Assembly (NCBI RefSeq): GCF_004025965.2 | Contig: NZ_SAYU02000028.1 | Location: forward strand, 1 to 47,737 | DNA length: 47,737 nucleotides | Direction of reading: 5' to 3' | From: Phycicoccus flavus | GTDB lineage: Bacteria > Actinomycetota > Actinomycetes > Actinomycetales > Dermatophilaceae | Shown: piece after piece, positions 24,475 through 33,254 of the stretch | Position numbering within the stretch: the stretch's first letter is position 1 | Layout: each line of letters opens with the position of its first letter | Notes under the pieces: model-generated | What the model saw: the letters and a program-made list of their open reading frames with translations, nothing else | Told to the model about the DNA's origin: nothing | Database searches by the model: none | Position numbers and translations under genes: made by a program

Positions 24475-25931
24475 TCGAGGCGTTCGGGACGGACGCGGTC
24501 TACGCCGCCGAGAAGGCGCTCATGGCCACGCTCGAGGACGGCGAGCTCATGGCCCGCGCGGTCGAAGGGCTGGCCGGAGTCGCCGCGGCCCGGCTGGAGG
24601 AGCGCGACGGGCGGTCGGCGGCCGCCCTCGTCGGCCCCGGCAACAACGGCGCCGACGCCCTCTACGCGCTGGCCCGGCTGGCCGAGGCCGGGTACGCCGC
24701 CGTCGCCGTGCACCACGAGACGGTCCACGACGGCGCCCGGGAGGCGGCCGAGGCCGCCGGGGTGCTGCTGACGACCGACGCGCGGATGCTCGGCGAGGCC
24801 GACCTCGTCCTCGACGGCGTCCTCGGCATCGGGGCCCGACCGGGGCTGCCGGACTGGGCCGCCGCCTGGGTGGCCGCGGTGCCCGAGGGCGCCTACGTGC
24901 TGGCCGTCGACCTGCCGTCCGGGCAGGACCCCGCCGGGGGCACGCTGGACGAGGCGGGGGTCTTCGCCGACGAGACGGTGACGTTCTCCCTCGCGAAGCC
25001 CGTCCACCTGCTGCCCGCCACCGAGCCCGCCTGCGGGCTGCTCACCGTCGTCGACATCGGGGTCGCGGCCGAGGGCGAGCCGGTCGTGCGGCGCCTGGAC
25101 CACGACGACGTCGCCTCCGTCTGGCCGGTGCCGGGACCGAACGACGACAAGTACGGCCGCGGCGTCGTCGGGATCGTCGCGGGGGGTGAGTCGTACACGG
25201 GGGCCGCCGTCCTGTGCGTCACCGCGGCCGCCGAGGCCGGCGTCGGGATGATCCGGTACGTCGGCACGCCGACCCCGGACGGGCTGGTCCGGGCGGCCGT
25301 GCCCGAGGCCACGCACGGCCCCGGGCGGGTGCAGGCCTGGGTCGTCGGACCGGGGCTGGACACCGCCTCGCGGGCGGCGGGGTCCAAGGCGCAGCTGGAC
25401 GTGGCGCGCGACGCGCTGGCCGGCGAGGAGCCGGTGGTCCTCGACGCCGGGGGCCTGGATCTGCTGGACGCCGCCGTCATCCGCCGCCGCGCCGGCCGGG
25501 TCACGCTGCTCACCCCGCACGCGGGGGAGTGCGCCCGGCTGCTCACGCGGCTCGGGAACGCGCCGGTCGAGCGCGCGGCCGTCGAGGACGCGCCGCTCGA
25601 GCACGCCCGCCGGCTGGCCGGGCTCACCGGCGCCACGGTGCTGCTCAAGGGGTCGACGACGCTCGTCGTCCCGCCCGAGGACGGCGCCCCGGTGTGGTCG
25701 CAGTCCGACGCGCCCGCGTGGCTCGCCACCGCCGGGGCCGGCGACGTGCTCGCCGGGCTGCTCGGGGCGCTCGTGGCCGGCGGGCTGCCCGCCGACGAGG
25801 CCGGGGCGCTCGGGGCGCTGGTGCACGGCGTCGCCGCCGACCGGGCCAACCCCGGCGGGCCGGTGCGCGCGCTCGCGGTGGCGCAGGCCGTCCCCGCCAC
25901 CGTCGCCGCCCTCCTGCGCCGCCACCCCTGA
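24471..25931 (+). CDS. nnrD: Bifunctional NAD(P)H-hydrate epimerase / ADP-dependent dehydratase
   Basis: 486 residues, coupled to acpS. The protein repairs damaged NADH and NADPH hydrates. The N-terminal YjeF_N epimerase domain (residues about 1-210) has [19 protein letters not shown] and [13 protein letters not shown]. The C-terminal ribokinase-like dehydratase domain has [48 protein letters not shown] and [16 protein letters not shown], with the catalytic Asp in the last block. The two-domain fusion is standard in bacteria. A 21-bp-stem hairpin follows the stop. Confidence 0.95.
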   Translation: MIEAFGTDAVYAAEKALMATLEDGELMARAVEGLAGVAAARLEERDGRSAAALVGPGNNGADALYALARLAEAGYAAVAVHHETVHDGAREAAEAAGVLLTTDARMLGEADLVLDGVLGIGARPGLPDWAAAWVAAVPEGAYVLAVDLPSGQDPAGGTLDEAGVFADETVTFSLAKPVHLLPATEPACGLLTVVDIGVAAEGEPVVRRLDHDDVASVWPVPGPNDDKYGRGVVGIVAGGESYTGAAVLCVTAAAEAGVGMIRYVGTPTPDGLVRAAVPEATHGPGRVQAWVVGPGLDTASRAAGSKAQLDVARDALAGEEPVVLDAGGLDLLDAAVIRRRAGRVTLLTPHAGECARLLTRLGNAPVERAAVEDAPLEHARRLAGLTGATVLLKGSTTLVVPPEDGAPVWSQSDAPAWLATAGAGDVLAGLLGALVAGGLPADEAGALGALVHGVAADRANPGGPVRALAVAQAVPATVAALLRRHP

Positions 25932-25940
25932 CCCTCCCGC

Positions 25941-25988
25941 GAACGTGTGTGAACACGCCGGAGAAGACCGGCGTGTTCACACACGTTC
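25941..25988. terminator. Very long perfect inverted repeat between nnrD and alr
   Basis: The 21 bases 25941-25961 (starting GAACGTGTGTGAACACG) are exactly complementary to 25968-25988 across a six-base AGAAGA loop. Flanking CCCTCC and GGAGGG add further pairing. It starts nine bases after the nnrD stop and is the strongest terminator-like structure in the window, but it is far longer than needed and each arm contains GAAC twice, so a protein site is also possible. Confidence 0.8.
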
Positions 25989-26054
25989 GGAGGGCAGGAC
26001 CGGCCGGACGGGCACGCCGGTCGCCCACTGCCGGACGGGCGACACGCCGACACC

Positions 26055-26060
26055 TAGACT
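26055..26060 (+). promoter_or_regulatory. Possible alr -10 box
   Basis: TAGACT ends ten bases before the ATG at 26071. The spacing is slightly long for a leaderless start, so a short leader of a few bases is possible. Confidence 0.45.
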
Positions 26061-26070
26061 GGTCCGGCCC

Positions 26071-27240
26071 ATGACGCAGACCCAGTCCGCCCCCGCACCC
26101 GCCACGGCGGGGGCCTCGGCGTGGGTCACGGTCGACGCCGCCGCCATCCGCGCCAACGTCGCCGCCCTCGTGCAGCGGGCCGCGCCGGCGCAGGTCATGG
26201 CCGTCGTCAAGGCCGACGCCTACGGGCACGGGCTCCTCGTCGCCGCCCGGGCCGCCCTGGCCGGTGGGGCCGCCTGGCTCGGCGTGGCCCAGCTGCAGGA
26301 GGCCCTCGCGCTGCGGGCCGCGGGCATCGACGCTCCCGTCCTCACCTGGATCTACCCGCCGCAGGGCGACGTCGGGGCCGCCGTGGACGCGGGCGTCGAC
26401 GTCACCGTCGGCAGCGCCTGGAGCCTCGCCGCGGTCGTCGACGCCGCCCGCGAGCGTGGGCGCCCGGCCCGGGTGCAGGCCAAGGTCGACACCGGGCTCG
26501 GCCGCGGCGGGGTGCTCACCGACTGGACGGAGTTCACGCGAGCCCTGGCCGCCGCGGTCGCCGAGGGCGCGGTCGAGCTCACCGGCACCTGGTCGCACTT
26601 CGCCTGGGCCGACGCCCCGCAGCACCCCACCGTCCGCGCCCAGGAGCAGCGCTTCGCCGACGCCGTCGCCGAGCTCCGGCGCGCCGGGGTCGACCCGCGG
26701 CTGCGGCACCTCGCGAACTCCGCCGCCACGCTGACCAACCCCGACGCGCACCTCGACCTCGTCCGGCCGGGCCTCGCCGTCTACGGCCTCTCGCCGGTGC
26801 CCGACCTCGGCGCCCCGGCCGACTTCGGTCTGCGGGAGGCAATGCGGGTGACGGCGCGGCTCACCCTGGTCAAGCGGGCGCGGGCCGGGCAGGGCGTCAG
26901 CTACGGGCACGAGTACACGACCGAGCGCGACACCGTCCTCGGCCTCGTGCCGATGGGGTACGCCGACGGCATTCCGCGGCACGCCGGCAACCGCGGACCC
27001 CTGCAGGTCGGTGGCCGCCGCGAGCGGGTCGCCGGCCGGGTGTGCATGGACCAGGTGATGGTCGACCTCGGCCCGGACACCGACGCCGCCGCCGGCGACG
27101 AGGTCGTCGTCCTCGGGGTCGGCGCCGACGGCGAGCCGACCGCGCAGGACTGGGCCGAGGCCGCCGGGACCATCAACTACGAGATCGTCACCCGGATGGG
27201 CCCCCGCCTGCCGCGCGTCGTCGTCAGGGAGGCGGGCTGA
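26071..27240 (+). CDS. alr: Alanine racemase
   Basis: 389 residues. The ATG at 26071 is preferred to the upstream open frame, which runs through the hairpin. It is a PLP fold-type III enzyme making D-alanine for peptidoglycan. VMAVVKADAYGHG holds the PLP lysine (Lys47); GQGVSYGHEYTTERD holds the catalytic tyrosine (about Tyr278). TKVDTGLGR-like AKVDTGLGRGGV and HLANSAATLTNP are further conserved blocks, and VCMDQVMVDLG ends the beta domain. It heads a run of six overlapping genes ending in tsaD, an order shared with Mycobacterium. Confidence 0.95.
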   Translation: MTQTQSAPAPATAGASAWVTVDAAAIRANVAALVQRAAPAQVMAVVKADAYGHGLLVAARAALAGGAAWLGVAQLQEALALRAAGIDAPVLTWIYPPQGDVGAAVDAGVDVTVGSAWSLAAVVDAARERGRPARVQAKVDTGLGRGGVLTDWTEFTRALAAAVAEGAVELTGTWSHFAWADAPQHPTVRAQEQRFADAVAELRRAGVDPRLRHLANSAATLTNPDAHLDLVRPGLAVYGLSPVPDLGAPADFGLREAMRVTARLTLVKRARAGQGVSYGHEYTTERDTVLGLVPMGYADGIPRHAGNRGPLQVGGRRERVAGRVCMDQVMVDLGPDTDAAAGDEVVVLGVGADGEPTAQDWAEAAGTINYEIVTRMGPRLPRVVVREAG

Positions 27241-28403
27241 TGGCGCGGCTGCCCAAGGCCGTCGCCCTCGGGGCGGCCGCCGCCGAGTCCGTCGGGGCCC
27301 GGGTCCGCCGCACCCGCGGGGCCCACCCGGACCCGGACGGCCCGGCCGGCTGGACGCACGTCCCCACCGAGGCACTCACCGTGTCCACCGACGACGGCGT
27401 CGCCCTCCACGTCGAGATCGACGCGCCCCGGGGCGCGAGCCGCAGCCGTCGGCACCTGGCCGGCCGGACGCCGACCGTCGTCCTCGTGCACGGCTTCGCC
27501 CTGACCATGCAGTCGTGGGTGCTCCAGCGCCGGGCCCTCGTCGAGGCCGGCTTCCGGGTCGTCGCCTACGACCAGCGCGGCCACGGCCGGTCGGGGATGC
27601 CGGACCTGTCGGCGTGCACCGTCGACCGGCTGGGCCGGGACCTCGCCTCGGTGCTCGCGGCCACCTGCCCGAGCGGCCCGGTCGTCCTCGTCGGGCACTC
27701 CATGGGTGGCATGAGCGTCATGTCGTTCGTCGGCCGGCACGCCGACCTCGTCCGCGACCGGGTGCTCGCCGTCGCCCTCGTGTCGACGAGCGCCGGCGGC
27801 CACGAGGTCGTCCAGCTCGGGCTCGGCCCGATGGTCGGCAAGGTCGTGGGGTCCGTGGGCCCCGGGGTCCTCACCCGGCTCTCGCGGCACGCCGGACCCA
27901 TCGGCGTGCTGCGCAGGATGGGCAAGGGCGTCCAGGACGTCGTCGTCGCGCGCTGGGCCTTCGACTCGCCTGTCAGCCGCTCCACGGTCGACCTCGTCGC
28001 CGAGATGATCTTCTCCACCCCCTTCGACGTCATGGCCGCGTTCCTGCCGGACATCGACGCCCTCGACCTCGCGCCGCTCCTCGGGCCGCTCACCGGCGTC
28101 GAGACCCTCGTGCTCAACGGCGCGGGCGACCTCATCACCCCGGCCTCGCACTCGGAGGAGATCGTGCGGCACGTCCCCGGCGCCGAGCACGTCGTCGTCG
28201 AGGACGCCGGGCACATCATCATGCTCGAGCACCCCGAGCTCGTCACCGAGCAGCTGCTGGCGCTCATCAGCCGCGCCCAGCGGGCCGTCGTCGAGGGGGT
28301 CGCCGTCGGGGACAAGCCGCGGGTGCGCCGCACCGTCCGGGACATGTCGAAGAAGCGCCGCGCCCGCTCGGGTGCGTCGTCCGGCCGCGGGAGGGCGTCG
28401 TGA
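27240..28403 (+). CDS. Alpha/beta hydrolase in the alr-tsa operon
   Basis: 387 residues starting in the TGATG overlap with alr. PTVVLVHGFALTMQSWVLQ is the oxyanion block, YDQRGHGRSGMPD the strand-4 motif, LVGHSMGGMSVM the nucleophile elbow (Ser154), LVLNGAGDLITPASHSE the acid and EDAGHIIMLEHPE the catalytic His. It carries a basic tail (RRTVRDMSKKRRARSG). There is no signal peptide. Alpha/beta hydrolases sit between alr and tsaE in many actinobacteria; the substrate is unknown. It is coupled to tsaE by a GTGA overlap. Confidence 0.88.
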   Translation: MARLPKAVALGAAAAESVGARVRRTRGAHPDPDGPAGWTHVPTEALTVSTDDGVALHVEIDAPRGASRSRRHLAGRTPTVVLVHGFALTMQSWVLQRRALVEAGFRVVAYDQRGHGRSGMPDLSACTVDRLGRDLASVLAATCPSGPVVLVGHSMGGMSVMSFVGRHADLVRDRVLAVALVSTSAGGHEVVQLGLGPMVGKVVGSVGPGVLTRLSRHAGPIGVLRRMGKGVQDVVVARWAFDSPVSRSTVDLVAEMIFSTPFDVMAAFLPDIDALDLAPLLGPLTGVETLVLNGAGDLITPASHSEEIVRHVPGAEHVVVEDAGHIIMLEHPELVTEQLLALISRAQRAVVEGVAVGDKPRVRRTVRDMSKKRRARSGASSGRGRAS

Positions 28404-28888
28404 GCGGTGTGCGGGTGGACCTGCCCGAGCCCGGCGACACCCGCGCGCTCGGGGCCGCCCTGGGCGGGGTGCTGCGCGCCGGCGACCTCGTCGTGCTCAC
28501 CGGCACCCTCGGCGCCGGCAAGACGACGCTCACGCAGGGGATCGGGGAGGCGCTGGGCGTGCGCGGCGCGGTGACCTCGCCGACGTTCGTCATCGCCCGG
28601 GTGCACCCCTCGACGGTCGACGGGCCACCGCTGGTCCACGTCGACGCCTACCGGCTGGGCGGGGCGCTCGAGCTGGACGACCTCGACCTCGACGCCTCGG
28701 TCGAGGACAGCGTCACCGTCGTCGAGTGGGGCCACGGGCTCGTCGAGGGGCTGTCGGCCGACCGGCTGGAGGTGGTGCTCGACGTCGACGTCGAGACCGA
28801 GGCCCGGACCGCGACGGTCACCGGGCTCGGCGGGCGGTGGGTGGACGACCCGCAGGCGCTGGCCGCCCTCGGCGGTGTGCCGTGCTGA
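28400..28888 (+). CDS. tsaE: tRNA t6A biosynthesis ATPase TsaE
   Basis: 162 residues from a GTG overlapping the hydrolase stop. TsaE is the ATPase that resets the TsaB-TsaD complex making N6-threonylcarbamoyladenosine at position 37 of ANN-decoding tRNAs. Walker A is VLTGTLGAGKTTLTQGIG; VTSPTFVIARVH is the switch region; LVHVDAYRLGG and SVTVVEWGHGLVEGL are conserved family blocks. The stop overlaps tsaB by seven bases. Confidence 0.93.
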   Translation: MSGVRVDLPEPGDTRALGAALGGVLRAGDLVVLTGTLGAGKTTLTQGIGEALGVRGAVTSPTFVIARVHPSTVDGPPLVHVDAYRLGGALELDDLDLDASVEDSVTVVEWGHGLVEGLSADRLEVVLDVDVETEARTATVTGLGGRWVDDPQALAALGGVPC

Positions 28889-29553
28889 CCCTGGCGATCG
28901 ACACCTCGACCACCGCCATCGGCGTCGCCGTCGGGCGCTCCGGGGAGGTGCCGGTGACGGCGGTGCGCCTCGACGCCCGGGCGCACACCGAGCACCTCGC
29001 GCCGCTCGTCGAGCAGGCCCTGGGCGAGGCCGGGGTCTCCCCGGCGGACCTCGACGCGGTCGCCGTCGGCACCGGCCCGGGACCGTTCACGGGGCTGCGG
29101 GTGGGGCTCGTGACCGCCGTGACGATGGGCTACGCGCTCGGGGTGCCCGTGCACGGCGTGTGCAGCCTCGACGTCCTCGCCGAGCAGGCGCTGGCCGCCA
29201 CCGACTCCGCCGACGTCGCCGAGGTCCTCGTGGCCACCGACGCCCGCCGCCGCGAGGTCTACTGGGCGCGCTACGCCCGCGGGGAGGACGGCGCCCGGGC
29301 GCTGACCGGGCCCGCCGTCGGCCCGGCCGCCGAGATCCCCGAGGACGCCCGGCGGCTGCCCACCGCCGGACGCGGGCCGCTGCTCTACCCCGAGGCCCTG
29401 TGCTCGCCGGTGGACGGGGTGCTCGACGTCGACCCCGCCGTCCTGCTCGCGCTGGCGGTCCGGCGCGCGGCCGAGGGCGTGCCCACCCCGGTCGAGCCGC
29501 TCTACCTGCGGCGCCCCGACGCGCTGACCACCGCCGAGCGGGCCGCCCGGTGA
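28882..29553 (+). CDS. tsaB: t6A synthesis scaffold protein TsaB
   Basis: 223 residues from a GTG at 28882. TsaB is a degenerate ASKHA-fold paralogue of TsaD that scaffolds the complex. LTLAIDTSTTAIGVAVGR is the N-terminal strand pair, AHTEHLAPLVEQAL the conserved helix and VAVGTGPGPFTGLRVGLVTA the most conserved loop. VATDARRREVYWARYA is also typical. It ends in PLYLRRPDALTTAERAA. The order tsaE-tsaB-rimI-tsaD is the common bacterial one. Confidence 0.93.
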   Translation: MLTLAIDTSTTAIGVAVGRSGEVPVTAVRLDARAHTEHLAPLVEQALGEAGVSPADLDAVAVGTGPGPFTGLRVGLVTAVTMGYALGVPVHGVCSLDVLAEQALAATDSADVAEVLVATDARRREVYWARYARGEDGARALTGPAVGPAAEIPEDARRLPTAGRGPLLYPEALCSPVDGVLDVDPAVLLALAVRRAAEGVPTPVEPLYLRRPDALTTAERAAR

Positions 29554-30051
29554 CCGCCGTGACGTCCGCCCCGTCGTCCCCGGGCGTGCCGCCGGCGCAC
29601 CTGCACCGCGCACGCTGGAGCGACGTCGGACCGCTGGCCGCCCTCGAGGCGCGGCTCTTCCCCGGCGACGCGTGGTCCGAGGCGTCGTGGTGGTCCGAGC
29701 TCGCCGGCCGGCCGCGCCGCGAGTACCTCGTCCTCACCGTCGGGGACGAGGTCGCGGGCTACGCCGGGCTCGACGACGGCGGTGACGTCGCCGACGTCAT
29801 GACGGTGGCCGTGGCGCCCGAGCACCGGGGCCGCGGGCTCGGCGGGGTGCTGCTCGACGCGCTGGAGGACGAGGCGGGCGCGCGCGGCGCCGAGCACCTC
29901 ATGCTCGAGGTGCGGGCGGACAACACGGCCGCGCTCGCGCTCTACACCAGGCGCGGGTTCGCCGAGGTGTTGCGCCGCCGGGGCTACTACCGGCCGGACG
30001 GCACGGACGCCCTCGTCCTGCGGAAGACGTTGTCACGGGAGAGAGCCGGAG

Positions 30052-30059
<8 letters not shown>
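29550..30059 (+). CDS. rimI: Ribosomal-protein-alanine N-acetyltransferase RimI
   Basis: 169 residues, GTG start in a GTGA overlap with tsaB. It is a GNAT-fold enzyme acetylating the N-terminal alanine of ribosomal protein S18 in E. coli and other N-termini in actinobacteria. [19 protein letters not shown] is the acetyl-CoA pyrophosphate loop (R/Q-x-x-G-x-G/A). [23 protein letters not shown] and [15 protein letters not shown] are the C-terminal RimI blocks. The end overlaps tsaD by eight bases. Confidence 0.92.
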
Positions 30060-31095
<1,036 letters not shown>

Positions 31096-31123
31096 CCCCC
31101 ACCTGAGCACCCGACCCCGACCC

Positions 31124-31453
31124 CGACCTCGGTGACATCGGCGAGGGCGGCGGCGACGGCGGGCACTCGGTCCTGGTCGACCAGCAGCACGATCTCGTCC
31201 TCGCCGCTGGTCAGCAACCGGCCTCCGAGCACCGCGAGGTTCAACGGGTCGGTGCCGTTGTCGAAGAGCAGGCGACCGTCGGTGAGCTCCGATGGATGGG
31301 GTCCCACGCCTTGTCGGTCGCCACGCCGTACCCGTCGTCACGTTCCTCTACCTCCTCGTGGACGAGCTCGACCAGAGCCACCTCGTCCCCCTTAAGGTCG
31401 CGCAGCACGCGGACGTCGTCGTCCGTGACCGCGACGTGCATGCCCAGGCTCAT
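31124..31453 (-). pseudogene. DUF1877-like gene, frameshifted and 3'-truncated
   Basis: The frame from the ATG at 31453 reads MSLGMHVAVTDDDVRVLRD and runs to DKAWDPIHRSS. DKAW-x-x-IH followed by L-T-D-G is the DUF1877 hallmark, but the continuation ELTDGRLLFDNG, PLNLAVLGGRLL, DEIVLLVDQDRVPAVAAALADV is in the next frame, with the break near 31295-31300. A single missing base explains it. The second frame has no stop where DUF1877 proteins end and instead runs into sequence antisense to tsaD, so the 3' end is also lost. CTT-AAG codons and lower GC differ from neighbours. Sequencing error could explain the frameshift but not the missing end. Confidence 0.7.
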
Positions 31454-31474
31454 GGGTGACCTTCGACCCGCGGG

Positions 31475-33181
31475 TCAGGCGTCGTCGCCGGGGGCGAGGT
31501 AGGCGTGCACGAGCGGGACGACGGACGCGCCCTCGCCGGTGGCGGCGGCGACCCGCTTCATCGAGCCCGCCCGCACGTCCCCGGCGGCGAAGATGCCGGG
31601 CGCGCTCGTCGCGAGGTTGGCGGGCGGCAGGCCGTCGGCCCAGCGCTCCTTGGGGACGTCGCGGCCGGTGAGCACGAAGCCGCGCTCGTCGCGGGCGACC
31701 TCCTCGGGCAGCCAGTGGCAGTGCGGCTCGGCGCCGAGCAGGAGGAACAGCCCGTGGGCGGGGACCCGTCGGCGCTCGCCGGTCTCGGTCGACTCCAGGA
31801 CGAGCCACTCCAGCTGGGGCTCGCCGCCGGCCTCGACGACCTGCGTGCACGTCGCCACGCTGATGCGCGGGTTGAACTCGATCTCGCCGATGAGGTAGGC
31901 CGACATCGTCTCGGACAGCGCCGGCCGCCGGACGGCGATGGTCACCGAGCGGGCGAACCGCGACAGGTGCACGGCGGCCTGCCCGGCGGAGTTGCCGCCG
32001 CCCACGACGACGACGTCGTGGTCCTCCATCTCCCGCGACAGCGACATCGCCGCGCCGTAGTTGACGCCGCGGCCGACGCGCTCCTCGACGCTCGGGACGC
32101 CGAGGTGGCGGTAGCGCACCCCGCTGGCCACGACGACCGAGCGGGCCGAGACCTCGAAGTCCTCCCCGACGAGCCGGTGCGGCTCGTCCCCCGAGCCGGC
32201 GACGAGCCGGTCGACCTCCCAGCCGGTGTGGAACCGCGTGCCGAACCGCAGCGCCTGGTTGAGGGCCCGCTGCGCCAGGCGCATGCCGGAGATGCCGCGC
32301 GGGAAGCCGAGGTAGTTGCGGATCATCGAGCTCGTGCCGGCCTGGCCGCCGATGGCGCTGCCGTCGAGGACGACCGCCGACAGCCCCTCGGAGGCGGCGT
32401 AGACGGCGGTGGCCAGCCCGGCCGGGCCGCCGCCGACGACGGCGACGTCGACGACGTCGGTGCGGGTCCGGGCGTCGAGCTCGCGCTCGGCGTCGGTCTC
32501 GAAGAAGGAGCGGGCGACGTCGCGCACCGAGGTGGCGACGATGGGCGTCCGGTTCACCGCCCAGACCCGCGGGTAGCCGGCGTCGGCGGGGAAGTGGTCG
32601 GCCAGGTGCCGGCCGATCTCGCTGTCCGGCGTGGCGACGCGGCAGGGCAGGCCCATCCGGTCGAAGAAGTCGCGGATCTGCTGGGCGACCGGGTCGCCCT
32701 CGGGCGCGACGATCTTCGCGACGACGACGTCGGGGTCGGTGGTCGTCCAGCTCCAGTCGCTGAGCAGGTCGGTGACGGCGTGGTGGAACTCCTCGTCGCG
32801 GTCGGCCCGCGGCATGAGGAGGAAGGCGTCGTACTTGCCCTTGGCCATGCCGGCGCGCAGCCCGGGGGCGTCGGCGAGGAAGCGCTCGAAGGGCGAGGCG
32901 ACGAGCCGCCGGGCCGTCGGGACGAGCGTCCGCCACTCGGCGAACGCCCGCAGCACGGTGTCGACGTCGGGAAGGCGCGAGTCGGACACAAACATGGCCA
33001 CCGGGTGGCCCTGCGCGAGAACCTGCTCCGTCACCTCGCAGGCCTCGTGGAAGGACGTGGCCGTCCGCAGCTCGTACTCGCGTGAGTACCGCCAGAAGAC
33101 CTCGCGGAGGGTGTCGGCGTGCTCCTCGGAGACGAGGACGATGGCCGGGGCGGTGGAGGGCACGGGGGGACTGACCGTCAC
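31475..33181 (-). CDS. Receiver-like domain fused to thioredoxin-reductase-like flavoprotein
   Basis: 568 residues from a GTG, with a leaderless -10 box. Residues 1-125 resemble a response-regulator receiver: AIVLVSEEHADTLREVFWRY, VAMFVSDSRLPDVD with a candidate phospho-Asp, and GKYDAFLLMP with the conserved-type Lys. Residues about 145-225 look thioredoxin-like (FFDRMGLPCRVATPDSE, VWAVNRTPIVATSVRD). From about 240 the reductase has VDVAVVGGGPAGLATAVYAA, GSAIGGQAGTSSMIRNYLGFP, VVVVGGGNSAGQAAVHLSR for NAD(P)H and GIFAAGDVR for FAD. The CxxC of thioredoxin reductase is absent; GVNYGAAMSLSREM stands there. The architecture is known from annotation as a fused response regulator/reductase; its function is not established. 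Confidence 0.85.
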   Translation of the reverse strand: MTVSPPVPSTAPAIVLVSEEHADTLREVFWRYSREYELRTATSFHEACEVTEQVLAQGHPVAMFVSDSRLPDVDTVLRAFAEWRTLVPTARRLVASPFERFLADAPGLRAGMAKGKYDAFLLMPRADRDEEFHHAVTDLLSDWSWTTTDPDVVVAKIVAPEGDPVAQQIRDFFDRMGLPCRVATPDSEIGRHLADHFPADAGYPRVWAVNRTPIVATSVRDVARSFFETDAERELDARTRTDVVDVAVVGGGPAGLATAVYAASEGLSAVVLDGSAIGGQAGTSSMIRNYLGFPRGISGMRLAQRALNQALRFGTRFHTGWEVDRLVAGSGDEPHRLVGEDFEVSARSVVVASGVRYRHLGVPSVEERVGRGVNYGAAMSLSREMEDHDVVVVGGGNSAGQAAVHLSRFARSVTIAVRRPALSETMSAYLIGEIEFNPRISVATCTQVVEAGGEPQLEWLVLESTETGERRRVPAHGLFLLLGAEPHCHWLPEEVARDERGFVLTGRDVPKERWADGLPPANLATSAPGIFAAGDVRAGSMKRVAAATGEGASVVPLVHAYLAPGDDA

Positions 33182-33187
33182 GTCACG

Positions 33188-33193
33188 AGCCTA
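33188..33193 (-). promoter_or_regulatory. -10 box for leaderless flavoprotein mRNA
   Basis: TAGGCT on the minus strand ends six bases before the GTG at 33181. Confidence 0.55.
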
Positions 33194-33254
33194 AGCCGCA
33201 CCGGCGCCGTCGCAGAACCGCGTCGTCGGCCCCGGCCCGGTCCAGGATGGGGCG

